A stretch of DNA of 52,683 bases from Parabacteroides sp. 52 (lineage in GTDB: Bacteria; Bacteroidota; Bacteroidia; Bacteroidales; Tannerellaceae). The stretch is from NCBI RefSeq assembly GCF_010500925.1, contig NZ_QVMG01000019.1:10664-63346 (forward strand), in the 5' to 3' direction. Below, one piece after another: positions 13,800 through 23,164 of the stretch. The number at the start of each line of letters is the position of its first letter. Position 1 is the first letter of the stretch. A program made the position numbers and the translations under genes. Below the pieces are notes generated by a model. That model saw only the letters and a list, made by a program, of their open reading frames with translations. It ran no database searches and was not told where the DNA came from.

Positions 13800-16304
13800 A
13801 TGAAACAGAAACTGCTGACTTTACTTCTAGTATTGTGTTGTGCCTTCTCTTCTTATGCGCAGACAAACAACAATGTGTCGTCCTTTTCAATCAAAGGACA
13901 AGTGATTGATTCACTGGAAAATGAAAGCGTACCTTATGCTACGCTGAACATCGTAATGGAAAATGCCCCTCAAAAATCTATCAAAAGATTGGCTTGCGAC
14001 GAGGATGGTAAATTTGAAACAACATTAAATGCACCGGGTAAATACCTCATTTTTATGCAATCACTCGGGAAAGCTCCTGCACAAAAAAGCTTTACCCTGG
14101 CGGAAACGAATAAAAAAGTAGATCTGGGTAAACTGATGATGGCCGATGATACACAAAACTTAGGCCAGGTCACTGTCACCGCCCAGAAACCCTTGGTGAA
14201 GGTAGATATCGATAAGATCTCTTATAACCTGGAAGACGACCCGGAGTCGATCACCAATAATACATTGGAGATGCTGCGTAAGGTGCCGATGATCACGGTG
14301 GACGGGGAAGACAAGATCCAGTTGAAAGGTTCGACCAACTTCGTTATCCACATGAACGGAAAACCTTCTAACCTGTTAAGCAACAACCCTTCCGACGTAT
14401 TAAAGAGCATGCCTGCCAGCTCCATCAAAAACATCGAAGTCATCACGGATCCGGGTGCAAAATACGATGCCGAAGGGATCGGTGGTATTATCAACATCAT
14501 TACAAAAACCAACAGCCTGCAAGGATTCAGCGGTTCTGTCCGTGCGAATGCGAACACCTTAGGGTATATGGGCGGAGGAGCTTACCTGACAGCCAAAGTG
14601 GGAAAAGTAGGATTGACAGGTAACTTTAACTATTCACACAGAGACTCTCCCTGGAACGACTCGGAATCTATGCGTGAAAACATACGCGAAGACGGCAATA
14701 CGTTCCTGAATCAAACGGGAAGAAGCAAGAACAAAGGACCTTTCCAACATGGAAATATAGAGATCAGTTATGAAATAGATACACTCAATCTCTTGAGCAT
14801 CGGGGGAAATCTATTCCAGGGCGATTCCAAGAGTTACTCCGAACTCGGAGTCGTTATGCTGGATAAGGATCAAAAACATATCTACAGTTACGATCGCCAT
14901 TCGAAAACGACTTCTACCTTTGGTTCGAAAAGTCTGAATGTCGACTATCAACGGTCTACACGGAAAAAAGACGAGTTAATCACGCTCTCTTATCGTTTCA
15001 ACGACTCGCCGAACGACAGTGAAAGCAATACAGACATTTTCAATGTGCAAAATTATGTACCGTTCACCCCTTATCCACAGCATAACATCAACGATGCTTC
15101 TACCAGAGAACATACCGGCCAGTTTGATTATACCACGCCGATACGGAAAGGACATACCCTCGAAGCGGGCGTAAAATACATCATGAGACAAAGCAAGAGT
15201 GAAGCTATGCGTACCTGGTTTGACGAAGACACCCATCTGTGGAACGAGATACCGGCAACAAACAGCAACTTTAAACATACCCAACATATCTATTCCGGAT
15301 ATGCCGGTTATTCCATGCGTATCAATAAGTTTGGCTTAAAAGGGGGTGTCCGTGCAGAAGGAACCTCTTTGGATGTGAAGTTCAAAAAAGAACCGGCTCA
15401 AAACTTTGATGTAAGCTATTTTGATGTCGTACCGAATGCGACTGTCTCTTATCAGTTAAGTATGGCCAAACAAATACGACTGGGTTATAATATGCGTATT
15501 CACCGTCCGGGTATCTGGTACCTGAACCCCTATGTGAATGATGTCGACCCGGAAAATATCAGTTATGGTAACCCGGACCTGGATTCAGAGAAAAGCCATA
15601 ATATCAATTTCAATTTCAGCTCTTTCTCTCAGAAGTTTAATTTAAACGCAAGTGTCAATTATTCTTTTGTGAACAATTCAATCCAACGCTATACTTTCCT
15701 GCAACCGAACGAAACGCCGGGAAAACCCGATGTGTCCGTCTCTACGTATGACAATATCGGAAAAAGACACCAGGTAGGGGGATATCTCTATGCCAGTTGG
15801 ACACCCAACCCTAAATTTAATATTTATATCAACGGAGGTGTCAATTACGTCGATATGGACGGAGGCAATAGAGGCATGTCCAACAATGGCGTGAATGGTC
15901 ATGGGTTCGCAGGAGCCAGATACACCTTGCCTTATGACATCCGTCTGAATCTCAACGGAGGCTATTTCGCCCCTTATATTCAGTTGCAAGGAAAAGGATC
16001 TTCCCAGTATTTCATGTCCTTCTCTGTCAACAAAGATTTCCTGAAGAAAAAACTGACAGTCTCTTTAAGTGCCCAAAGTCCTTTCTGGAAAACGATGGAA
16101 TATAAGACCACCACGACAGACCCCACATTCAATATGCGCAGTGTAAGCCACTGGACGGCACGTTCCTTTGGCATCAGTGTTTCTTACAAATTCGGTTCCA
16201 TGAAAGAACAGATAAAGAAAGTAAGACGAGGCATCAACAACGACGACGTGAAAGCCGGCGAAAGCGGTGGCGGTGGCGGCGGCCAGGAAGGTGGCGGTCA
16301 ATAA
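13800..16304 (+). CDS. Outer-membrane beta-barrel receptor-like protein
   Basis: An 834-residue outer-membrane protein. Signal peptide (1-21, ending SSYAQ), a carboxypeptidase-regulatory-like beta domain (about 28-115, FSIKGQVIDSLENESVPYAT), a TonB-receptor-type plug (about 120-225, TVTAQKPLVKVDIDKISYNL and NIEVITDPGAKYDAEGIGGI), then a long barrel region to the end (OMP_b-brl_3-like). These proteins are widespread in Bacteroidota; the substrate is usually unknown. The C terminus is unusual: after the barrel it has a basic stretch and a Gly-rich tail (GESGGGGGGQEGGGQ). It is alone in its transcription unit, with a promoter at 13747 and a strong terminator at 16348-16392. Confidence 0.9.
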   Translation: MKQKLLTLLLVLCCAFSSYAQTNNNVSSFSIKGQVIDSLENESVPYATLNIVMENAPQKSIKRLACDEDGKFETTLNAPGKYLIFMQSLGKAPAQKSFTLAETNKKVDLGKLMMADDTQNLGQVTVTAQKPLVKVDIDKISYNLEDDPESITNNTLEMLRKVPMITVDGEDKIQLKGSTNFVIHMNGKPSNLLSNNPSDVLKSMPASSIKNIEVITDPGAKYDAEGIGGIINIITKTNSLQGFSGSVRANANTLGYMGGGAYLTAKVGKVGLTGNFNYSHRDSPWNDSESMRENIREDGNTFLNQTGRSKNKGPFQHGNIEISYEIDTLNLLSIGGNLFQGDSKSYSELGVVMLDKDQKHIYSYDRHSKTTSTFGSKSLNVDYQRSTRKKDELITLSYRFNDSPNDSESNTDIFNVQNYVPFTPYPQHNINDASTREHTGQFDYTTPIRKGHTLEAGVKYIMRQSKSEAMRTWFDEDTHLWNEIPATNSNFKHTQHIYSGYAGYSMRINKFGLKGGVRAEGTSLDVKFKKEPAQNFDVSYFDVVPNATVSYQLSMAKQIRLGYNMRIHRPGIWYLNPYVNDVDPENISYGNPDLDSEKSHNINFNFSSFSQKFNLNASVNYSFVNNSIQRYTFLQPNETPGKPDVSVSTYDNIGKRHQVGGYLYASWTPNPKFNIYINGGVNYVDMDGGNRGMSNNGVNGHGFAGARYTLPYDIRLNLNGGYFAPYIQLQGKGSSQYFMSFSVNKDFLKKKLTVSLSAQSPFWKTMEYKTTTTDPTFNMRSVSHWTARSFGISVSYKFGSMKEQIKKVRRGINNDDVKAGESGGGGGGQEGGGQ

Positions 16305-16347
16305 GAATAAAACAACCTTACAGACAGATACAAAGTCTGATTCTTTC

Positions 16348-16392
16348 AAGAAACCCAAAGGTACAAGCGAAGTGCCTTTGGGTTTCTTTTTT
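16348..16392 (+). terminator. Intrinsic terminator of the barrel gene
   Basis: AAGAAACCCAAAGG (16348-16361) pairs perfectly with CCTTTGGGTTTCTT (16375-16388), directly followed by a T run to 16392. It sits 44 bp after the stop codon. Confidence 0.93.
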
Positions 16393-16462
16393 GCCTATTC
16401 CCAAACATAAGAAATGAAAAAGACCGATACGGATTCGTCCTTTTTCTGCGGGAGAATAAAAA

Positions 16463-16546
16463 TGCCGATATATGTCGACACAAGTGCTGACAATTGTCGA
16501 CACAATTGCCGATATATATCGGCACAAATGTCGACATATATCGGCA
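16463..16546 (+). repeat. 22-bp palindrome array B (4 units)
   Basis: Cores start at 16463, 16485, 16507 and 16529 (22-bp spacing). Unit 3 (TGCCGATATATATCGGCA) is a perfect 18-bp palindrome. Units 1 and 4 are exact reverse complements of each other, so the array can also pair end to end. It is entered by GAATAAAAATGCC and left by CAATTCTATTATCCAGCG; the latter flank matches arrays A and D. It lies between the terminator of the barrel gene and the rex promoter, in a 394-bp stretch with no gene. Confidence 0.88.
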
Positions 16547-16590
16547 ATTCTATTATCCAGCGTTTTTCTCTTCAGAGGGAAAGGCCCCCT

Positions 16591-16607
16591 CCCCTTGCAG
16601 GAAGGGG
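16591..16607. repeat. GC-rich hairpin next to array B
   Basis: CCCCTT (16591-16596) pairs with AAGGGG (16602-16607) over a 5-nt loop, preceded by a C-rich run. It is a REP-like palindrome, comparable in kind to those at 126-170 and 33904-33958, which also lie near an array. Confidence 0.4.
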
Positions 16608-16655
16608 TAAACAGGATAAAAAAAGAGAAATTGCGGATATGCCGAAAAAAAAATG

Positions 16656-16679
16656 TAATTTTGTAATTCATATATGAAT
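16656..16679 (+). promoter_or_regulatory. rex promoter with adjoining 14-bp palindrome
   Basis: TAATTTTG (16656-16663) matches TAnnTTTG. Immediately downstream, around the predicted start site, ATTCATATATGAAT (16666-16679) is a perfect palindrome. Its position would suit a repressor site, but it does not match the known Rex operator TTGTGAnnnnnnTCACAA, so autoregulation is only a possibility. Confidence 0.45.
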
Positions 16680-16698
16680 ATCTTAGTATAGGAAACGG

Positions 16699-17358
16699 AT
16701 GGACAGCATGGCGAATGATGAGATGAAACAGAACTGGAAAGTTCCGGAACCCACACTAAGGCGGTTGCCATGGTATTTGGCCTTTGTCAAATTGTTGAAA
16801 GGTCGCGGGGAAACCTTTGTCTCGTCCACCCAGGTGGCCAAAGAGATCAATGTAGACGCCAGCCAGGTAGCCAAAGACCTCTCCTATATCAATATATCCG
16901 GGAAGACACGGGTAGGGTATGATATCGATGCCTTGATTGCCGTATTGGAAGATTTTCTCGGTTTCACCGCCCAGCACAAAGCTTTTATCTTTGGCGTTGG
17001 TAGCCTGGGAGGCGCCCTTTTGCAAGACTCGGGATTGAACCAATATGGGGTGGAGATCATAGCCGGGTTTGATATACGGAAAGAGCTGACCGGCAAAGAC
17101 ATCAATGGCATTCCCGTTTTTCACATAAGCGAGTTTCCACAAAAACAAAAAGAATACAAGGCAACGATCGGGATCCTAACCGTTCCCGTAGAGAATGCGC
17201 AGGAGATCACCGACCAGGTGATAGCCGGAGGCATCAAGGCCCTCTGGAACTTCACCCCTTTCCGCATCCGCGTGCCGGAACATATTGTCGTACAAAATAC
17301 ATCTATGTATGCCCATTTAGCCGTTATGTACAACCGGCTAAACTCACTCAATCACTAA
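16699..17358 (+). CDS. rex: Redox-sensing transcriptional repressor Rex
   Basis: A 219-residue repressor that senses the NADH/NAD+ ratio. The N-terminal winged helix (about 15-85) contains VSSTQVAKEINVDASQVAKD and NISGKTRVGYD, the family DNA-binding and wing motifs. The Rossmann domain starts at about 93, with the NAD-binding loop FIFGVGSLGGAL (97-108). Length and motif order are standard. A second in-frame ATG at 16708 could also start translation. Only 3 bp separate it from the FAH-family gene, and porU, porV, ispF and nadB follow on the same strand, so Rex may head a long transcription unit. Confidence 0.96.
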   Translation: MDSMANDEMKQNWKVPEPTLRRLPWYLAFVKLLKGRGETFVSSTQVAKEINVDASQVAKDLSYINISGKTRVGYDIDALIAVLEDFLGFTAQHKAFIFGVGSLGGALLQDSGLNQYGVEIIAGFDIRKELTGKDINGIPVFHISEFPQKQKEYKATIGILTVPVENAQEITDQVIAGGIKALWNFTPFRIRVPEHIVVQNTSMYAHLAVMYNRLNSLNH

Positions 17359-17361
17359 GAA

Positions 17362-17976
17362 ATGAAAATTATTGCCGTAGGAATGAACTATGCAGCTCAC
17401 AATAAAGAGATGCATCATTCGTTAGAATTAACAGAGCCTACTCTCTTTATGAAGGCCGATTCGTCTTTGTTGAAAGACGGGAAACCTTTTTTTATTCCCG
17501 ACTTTTCCTCCGAGATAGAATATGAAACGGAACTGGTGGTCAAGATAAGCCGGTTGGGGAAGAACATTGCCGAACGGTTTGCACACCGCTATTACGAAGA
17601 AGTAAGTGTCGGTATCGACTTTACGGCACGGGATCTGCAACGCCACTTGCGCGCCCAGGGTTTGCCTTGGGAGCGAAGCAAAGCGTTCGACCATTCGGCG
17701 GTAGTGGGAACCTTTGTCCCCCTACAGGAAATGGGAGACATAAACGCGCTGGCTTTTCATCTGGACATCAACGGAGAGAAGGTGCAGGAAGGCAATACAA
17801 AGGATATGTTATTCCCTGTCGACTCATTGATAGCCTATATCAGTCGTTTCTTTACCTTAAAGATAGGCGACCTGATTTATACAGGCACTCCGGCAGGCGT
17901 AGGACCGGTCCAGATAAACGATCACCTGACAGGCTATCTGGGAGAAAGAAAGTTATTGGATTTTTATGTGAAATAA
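17362..17976 (+). CDS. Fumarylacetoacetate-hydrolase-family protein
   Basis: A 204-residue FAH-fold enzyme of the short type (fumarylpyruvate/acylpyruvate hydrolase or oxaloacetate-tautomerase-like). It starts with the family opening IIAVGMNYAAHNKEM, has the substrate-loop LFMKADSSLL, the metal-binding acidic cluster EIEYETELVVKI and GVGIDFTARDLQ, and ends with the GDLIYTGTPAGVGPV segment. Such proteins cleave C-C bonds of acylpyruvates or handle oxaloacetate in the cytoplasm using Mg2+; exact substrate unknown. It sits 3 bp after rex and 14 bp before porU. Confidence 0.88.
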   Translation: MKIIAVGMNYAAHNKEMHHSLELTEPTLFMKADSSLLKDGKPFFIPDFSSEIEYETELVVKISRLGKNIAERFAHRYYEEVSVGIDFTARDLQRHLRAQGLPWERSKAFDHSAVVGTFVPLQEMGDINALAFHLDINGEKVQEGNTKDMLFPVDSLIAYISRFFTLKIGDLIYTGTPAGVGPVQINDHLTGYLGERKLLDFYVK

Positions 17977-17990
17977 GATGAGACATTAAT

Positions 17991-20900
17991 ATGTTACGAT
18001 TTATTTATATTGTATGCATCAGTATTTGTATACCCTTTTTATCCTGGGCTGACGGCAGTCAGTATGCCTCAAAATCCGCTCTGGCCGAAGGCAAATGGGT
18101 GAAAATAGAGGTAAGCGAAACGGGCATCTACAAACTATCGTATAGCGATTTGAAGAAATGGGGATTCCCAAACCCCGAAAAGGTGTCTGTTCACGGATAC
18201 GGTGGCTGGCCATTGGATGAAAACTTCAAGAAACCCTATATAGACGATCTGCCTGCCATAGATGTATGGCGGGGAGCAGATTATCTGTTGTTCTACGGGA
18301 AAGGCACGACGAAGTGGGAATGCGTGGACGGCCTCTTTGTCCACACCAACAACCCGTATGCTACCTCGGGATATTATTTCCTTACGGATAGTTCAACACC
18401 CGGGGAAATGGAAACAACAGCCAATGTTTCGGGAGCCTCTTTACAGATCACAAACTTTGATGACTATAAGGTACACGAACGCGACTGGGTATCTATCAAT
18501 AAATCGGGGCGGGAGCTTTATGGAGAATCTTTCGAAGGAAGCACCTTGGCGCAGACCTTCCCCTTCTCGTTTCCCGGCATCACCCAGGAAGAGGGCAAAG
18601 TGACTATGCGCTTTCTCTCCAGAGCCACTTCTGCCGGAGAAGCGATCTTGAAAATAGGTACAGAGGAAGTAATTACCCTGGTTACGTATATCAATGACAG
18701 TTCCTCCTATACGAAGGCAATGCCGCTGGACAAAACAGGCACCTGGAAAGGGGAAAAGACGGAAAGTGTAAAAGTAAACGTCTCTTATTCCGTGCCTTCG
18801 CATAAGAATACCTACCTGGATTATATCCGTATGCAGGTAAAGAGAACCTTGAAACCTTACGGAGCCTATACCTTTTTCCGCAGCCTGGCCTCTGTGAATA
18901 ATGTAAGCCGCTTCCTGATACAGGGAGCCCAGGCAAATACACTTATCTGGGACGTGACGGATGCCATCCATCCGAAACTGATGGAGACGGAGTTGAACGG
19001 TTCGGAATTATCCTTTACAATTCCGGCAGGCCCTTTGCGGGAGTTCGTCATTGTACAGACAAACGATAACAGTTTCGCTGTTCCGACCCAGGCAGAAGAG
19101 GTACCCTGTCAGGATCTACATGGTTTATCACAAACAGACATGGTCATCATCGCCTTGCCGACGGTCAAAGAACAGGCCGAAAGACTGGCTCAGGCCCATC
19201 GCGAACGCGACGGTTTGTCGGTAGAAGTGGTTGAACCCCAAATGATATACAATGAGTTTTCCAGTGGTACACCGGATGCCTCCGCCTACCGCCGTTTCAT
19301 GAAGATGTTTTACGACCGGGCGACGACCGAAGAGGAGAAGCCCCGCTATCTGCTTCTTTTTGGCGACGGCTTGTATGACAACCGCGGTGTCTCCTCCGAA
19401 ATAAAAACTACTTATCCGGAAGGAGAGATCCACCAGAAAATGCTATTGACCTACCAGTCGGTAAACTCTTGGGATATAGGCTCCTATGTAACAGATGATT
19501 ATTTCGGTTTCCTGGGAGATAACAATGATGAAAAAAGCGGCATAGAATATTGGAAGCAAGAAATAGGCATAGGCCGACTCCCTATACGGACAGTCACACA
19601 AGCCAGACAAGCGGTGGATAAGATCATCGCTTATATGGACAACAAAGAGATGGGAGCTTGGAAAAACAACCTCTGTTTCATTGGCGATGACGGTAGTTCC
19701 GCGGATGAATATACGACATTGCATATGGAACAGGCGGATTATCTGGCGGAAAATATTATTGAAAGAAATCATCCGGAGTTCCTGGTAAACAAGATCTACT
19801 TTGATGCCTATAAAAAAGATTTCTCCGGACAAACAACGTATCCGGATGTGCGTACCCGGATACAACAATTATTGAAAAGCGGATTGTTGCTTATGAATTA
19901 TACCGGACATGGCGATACCCAGTCCTGGAGTGATGAGAAGATATTGACACAAACCGATATCTCTCAAGCGACCTATACGCATTTGCCTTTGTGGGTAACG
20001 GCCACCTGCGATTTCACCCGCTTTGACGCATTAGCGACCTCTGCCGGCGAACAGGTGTTCCTCAACAAAAACAGCGGGGGCATTGGGCTGTTTACGACGA
20101 CCCGCGTGGTATTTGCCGAATACAATGGTCCGTTGAACCAGGAATTGATTACACATTTGTTCCAAAAAAGAGAAGACGGTACGCGCCTGACCCTGGGGGA
20201 AGTGATGAAAGAGACTAAAAACAATTATAAATACGGAGGAGGCGAAGGCTTACGTAACCGCCTGAACTTTATCCTTATCGGTGACCCGGCAATGAAATTG
20301 GCTTATCCCGAATACCGGATGAAGGTAACGGCTGTCAACGGCTCTCCGGTTTCCGACGATGCAGTCACCTTCAAAGCGTTGGAAAAAATAACCATAGAGG
20401 GAGAAGTATGGGATGGCAACGGCAACCGGGCGACCGGTTTCAACGGCACGCTTATTCCTACGGTCTTAGACAGCAAAGTAGAGCGGGAGACATTGGATAA
20501 TAACCGGAAAGACAGAACCTTTTCTTTTACAGACTACCCGAACACGCTCTTTATCGGAAACGATAAGGTGGTGAATGGTAGTTTCAGTTTCTCTTTTACC
20601 GTACCCAAAGACATCTCCTACTCGAACGACTTTGGAAAGATGAACCTATATGCCTGCGATGAAGAATCAGGTATCGAGGCACAAGGGAATTTCCAAAACT
20701 TCAAGGTGGGAGGTACTTCCGAAAGTGCAGAAGAGGATAAAGAAGGACCGGAGATACGGTCGTATTACCTGAACGACTCGACCTTTATCAGTGGAGACCG
20801 GGTTAATACAACCCCACTCTTCGTAGCCCATGTATGGGATAAAAGTGGCGTCAACCTCAGCGGAAGCAGTATCGGACACGATGTGGTATTGATTATCGAC

Positions 20901-21404
20901 GGCAGTCCTGCCTATACATATACCCTGAACAGTTATTATAAAAATGTGGTGGATAAAGAAGGGGAAGGCGTGGTTATCTTCCCGATACCGGCAATGAAAC
21001 CGGGGCTGCACACGGCGGAATTTATCCTTTGGGATATTCATAACAACTCGTCGAAAGAAACATTCACCTTTGAAGTAGTGGAGGGACTCAAACCCGAACT
21101 CACCGAGATAACCGCCACGCCCAACCCGGCGCGGGAGCAGGTAGAATTCAGCTTGCGCCATAACCGGCCGGAAGCGTATATGACTGTCAACATCTGGGTG
21201 TACGACATGACCGGCCGTCGCGTATGGCAGTGGCAAGAGAAAGGATCCTCCGAAGTGTTTAAGTCGTATATCGTCACCTGGGACCTGCAGGATAATTCGG
21301 GTGCCCGCTTGCGGCCGGGAGTTTATGTCTACAAGGCAGCCATCAGTACCGACCATTCCAAAGAGGCTACGGATGCAAATAAATTAATAATTCTTACACA
21401 ATAA
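17991..21404 (+). CDS. porU: Type IX secretion system sortase PorU
   Basis: A 1137-residue gingipain-like (peptidase C25) sortase of the type IX secretion system. At the outer surface PorU removes the sorting domain of secreted cargo and joins the protein to an anchor. Signal peptide at 1-20; an N-terminal beta region; the C25 domain at about 390-770, with the His in LMNYTGHGDTQSW and the Cys in WVTATCDFTRFD; and a typical C-terminal domain from about 1040 (ITATPNPAREQVEFSLRHNR to RLRPGVYVYKA). Length is close to the ~1158 residues of the Porphyromonas gingivalis protein. porV follows, as in P. gingivalis, supporting the assignment. Confidence 0.93.
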   Translation: MLRFIYIVCISICIPFLSWADGSQYASKSALAEGKWVKIEVSETGIYKLSYSDLKKWGFPNPEKVSVHGYGGWPLDENFKKPYIDDLPAIDVWRGADYLLFYGKGTTKWECVDGLFVHTNNPYATSGYYFLTDSSTPGEMETTANVSGASLQITNFDDYKVHERDWVSINKSGRELYGESFEGSTLAQTFPFSFPGITQEEGKVTMRFLSRATSAGEAILKIGTEEVITLVTYINDSSSYTKAMPLDKTGTWKGEKTESVKVNVSYSVPSHKNTYLDYIRMQVKRTLKPYGAYTFFRSLASVNNVSRFLIQGAQANTLIWDVTDAIHPKLMETELNGSELSFTIPAGPLREFVIVQTNDNSFAVPTQAEEVPCQDLHGLSQTDMVIIALPTVKEQAERLAQAHRERDGLSVEVVEPQMIYNEFSSGTPDASAYRRFMKMFYDRATTEEEKPRYLLLFGDGLYDNRGVSSEIKTTYPEGEIHQKMLLTYQSVNSWDIGSYVTDDYFGFLGDNNDEKSGIEYWKQEIGIGRLPIRTVTQARQAVDKIIAYMDNKEMGAWKNNLCFIGDDGSSADEYTTLHMEQADYLAENIIERNHPEFLVNKIYFDAYKKDFSGQTTYPDVRTRIQQLLKSGLLLMNYTGHGDTQSWSDEKILTQTDISQATYTHLPLWVTATCDFTRFDALATSAGEQVFLNKNSGGIGLFTTTRVVFAEYNGPLNQELITHLFQKREDGTRLTLGEVMKETKNNYKYGGGEGLRNRLNFILIGDPAMKLAYPEYRMKVTAVNGSPVSDDAVTFKALEKITIEGEVWDGNGNRATGFNGTLIPTVLDSKVERETLDNNRKDRTFSFTDYPNTLFIGNDKVVNGSFSFSFTVPKDISYSNDFGKMNLYACDEESGIEAQGNFQNFKVGGTSESAEEDKEGPEIRSYYLNDSTFISGDRVNTTPLFVAHVWDKSGVNLSGSSIGHDVVLIIDGSPAYTYTLNSYYKNVVDKEGEGVVIFPIPAMKPGLHTAEFILWDIHNNSSKETFTFEVVEGLKPELTEITATPNPAREQVEFSLRHNRPEAYMTVNIWVYDMTGRRVWQWQEKGSSEVFKSYIVTWDLQDNSGARLRPGVYVYKAAISTDHSKEATDANKLIILTQ

Positions 21405-21430
21405 AGCAGAAGGAAATCTGTTTATATGTT

Positions 21431-21458
21431 GAGGCGAACTTGTATTCGCCTTCTTTTG
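21431..21458 (+). terminator. Short hairpin plus T-rich tract between porU and porV
   Basis: GAGGCGAA (21431-21438) pairs with TTCGCCTT (21445-21452), with one G-T pair, followed by CTTTTG. It looks like a weak terminator or attenuator that could lower porV and downstream expression relative to porU, or protect a processed porV message. It overlaps the upstream TTG/ATG candidates for porV and argues against those starts. Confidence 0.5.
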
Positions 21459-21479
21459 TCAAATAAAATTAGAATATGT

Positions 21480-22676
21480 ATGAAATTTTCTCGATTCAAT
21501 TTATGCCTGTTGATACTTTGTCTTGTAAGTCCTTTTATGTCCTTACAGGCACAAGGAGGGGGGGAAGAGGATCTTAAAACAAAATTTGCACCTATCAGTA
21601 CCGCGATACCTTCATTATCCATTGCGCCGGATGCACGCGGGGGAGCTATGGGGGACAATGGGATTGCTACGACTCCGGACGTGAACTCACAATACTGGAA
21701 CCCGGCGAAACACGCGTTTCAGTATAGCAAAGCTGGTATTTCTCTTTCTTATACGCCTTGGTTGCGGAAGTTGGTAAACGATGTGGCACTGGCTTATCTG
21801 TCCGGTTATTATAAGATTGGAGATAATGATTTACAGGCGATAGGGGCCTCTTTGCGTTACTTCTCATTCGGAGAGGTGACAGGCAGTGCGATCTTGGGCG
21901 ACCCGAATAGCACGATGACACTCAGCCCTTATGAACTGGCTCTCGACGTAAGTTACAGCCGCAAGCTGTCTGAGAACTTCTCCATGGGGGTTGCCTTGCG
22001 TTACATCCGTTCGGATCTAGGTGCGGACGCACAGGATGATCTGCAGGCGGAAGATGCATTTGCTGCCGACATTGCCGGATATGGGGAGAAATATGTGATC
22101 CTAGGCAATAGCGAGAGTTTATGGAGTTATGGTTTCAATATATCCAATATCGGTAGTAAGGTATCCTATGACGGAGGTCAAAAGAACCAGTTCCTTCCTG
22201 CTACCTTACGCATTGGTACAGGTATTCTCTTCCCTTTGGATGATTACAACAAATTGGGATTCTATCTGGACTTAAGCAAATACCTGGTACCCAGCCACCC
22301 AATAAAAGAAGATATGACAGATGAAGAATACCAGACAGCCTACGAAGATTATAACAGCATGGGCTCTATCAACGGTATCTTTAAATCTTTCACGGATTCT
22401 CCGGATGGATTCTCCGGCGAATTGAAAGAAGTCATGCTTTCACTCGGAGCGGAATATAGCTACAACGACCAGTTCTTCCTGCGTGGTGGGTACTACTACG
22501 AGAACCCGAACCTGGGGAACCGTCAATATTTCTCTTTGGGAGCAGGGTTCCGGATGAATGTGTTCCAACTGGATGCAGCTTATCTGATCAGTACGGTACA
22601 AAGTAACCCCTTGGACCAGACCCTTCGTTTCTCCTTATCCTTCGATATGGACGGATTAAAGAACTTATTCAGATAA
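21480..22676 (+). CDS. porV: Type IX secretion outer-membrane protein PorV
   Basis: A 398-residue FadL-like outer-membrane barrel that shuttles T9SS cargo from the translocon to PorU (also called LptO). I place the start at the ATG at 21480 (MKFSRFNLCLLILCLVSP), which gives a clean signal peptide ending ...SLQAQ; the ATG at 21426 adds a basic leader lying on a hairpin. Typical PorV features follow: TAIPSLSIAPDARGGAMGDN, NSQYWNPAKHAF, and a C-terminal strand with QTLRFSLSFDMDGLKNLFR. Length matches P. gingivalis PorV (~390). ispF starts 5 bp after the stop. Confidence 0.95.
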   Translation: MKFSRFNLCLLILCLVSPFMSLQAQGGGEEDLKTKFAPISTAIPSLSIAPDARGGAMGDNGIATTPDVNSQYWNPAKHAFQYSKAGISLSYTPWLRKLVNDVALAYLSGYYKIGDNDLQAIGASLRYFSFGEVTGSAILGDPNSTMTLSPYELALDVSYSRKLSENFSMGVALRYIRSDLGADAQDDLQAEDAFAADIAGYGEKYVILGNSESLWSYGFNISNIGSKVSYDGGQKNQFLPATLRIGTGILFPLDDYNKLGFYLDLSKYLVPSHPIKEDMTDEEYQTAYEDYNSMGSINGIFKSFTDSPDGFSGELKEVMLSLGAEYSYNDQFFLRGGYYYENPNLGNRQYFSLGAGFRMNVFQLDAAYLISTVQSNPLDQTLRFSLSFDMDGLKNLFR

Positions 22677-22681
22677 AACAG

Positions 22682-23164
22682 ATGAAAATCCGGGTTGGAT
22701 TTGGTTATGATGTACATGCGTTTGCTCCCGGCCGGGCTCTTTGGTTGGGAGGCATCCAGATAATGCATACTGCCGGACTACAGGGACATAGCGATGCGGA
22801 CGTACTGATCCATGCCATCTGTGATGCCTTATTGGGAGCTGCGAATATGCGGGATATCGGATATCATTTTCCGGATACCGCCGGTGCGTATAAAGATATT
22901 GACAGTAAAATCCTTTTACGGGATACCATGAAGCTGATCCGGGAGGCTGGCTATGAACTGGGGAATATCGATGCAACCGTGGCGGCTGAACGTCCCAAAC
23001 TCAAACAATATATACCCGCTATGCAAGAGGTTCTTGCCGAAGTAATGGCGGTACCCGTCAACGATATATCCATCAAAGCGACAACAACAGAAAAGCTCGG
23101 TTTTACCGGAAGAGAAGAAGGAATGGCAGCTTATGCTACTGTTTTGATTCAATCAATAGATTAA
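22682..23164 (+). CDS. ispF: 2-C-methyl-D-erythritol 2,4-cyclodiphosphate synthase
   Basis: A 160-residue cytoplasmic enzyme of the MEP isoprenoid pathway that cyclises CDP-ME-2-phosphate to MEcPP, releasing CMP. The metal ligands are visible in FGYDVHAF (D10, H12) and VLIHAICDALLGA (H44); HSDAD, IGYHFPDT, ISIKATTTEKLGFTGREEGM complete the family pattern. The length is standard for the homotrimer. It is packed between porV (5 bp gap) and nadB (no gap). ispD lies in the window on the opposite strand at 30073. Confidence 0.97.
   Translation: MKIRVGFGYDVHAFAPGRALWLGGIQIMHTAGLQGHSDADVLIHAICDALLGAANMRDIGYHFPDTAGAYKDIDSKILLRDTMKLIREAGYELGNIDATVAAERPKLKQYIPAMQEVLAEVMAVPVNDISIKATTTEKLGFTGREEGMAAYATVLIQSID

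Noticed and set aside
16666..16679. Palindrome at the rex promoter as a Rex operator
   Set aside because: It does not match the known Rex site; only mentioned as a possible regulator site.
20667..21356. 229-residue minus-strand ORF inside porU
   Set aside because: It lies wholly antisense to the conserved C-terminal region of PorU and shows no domain.
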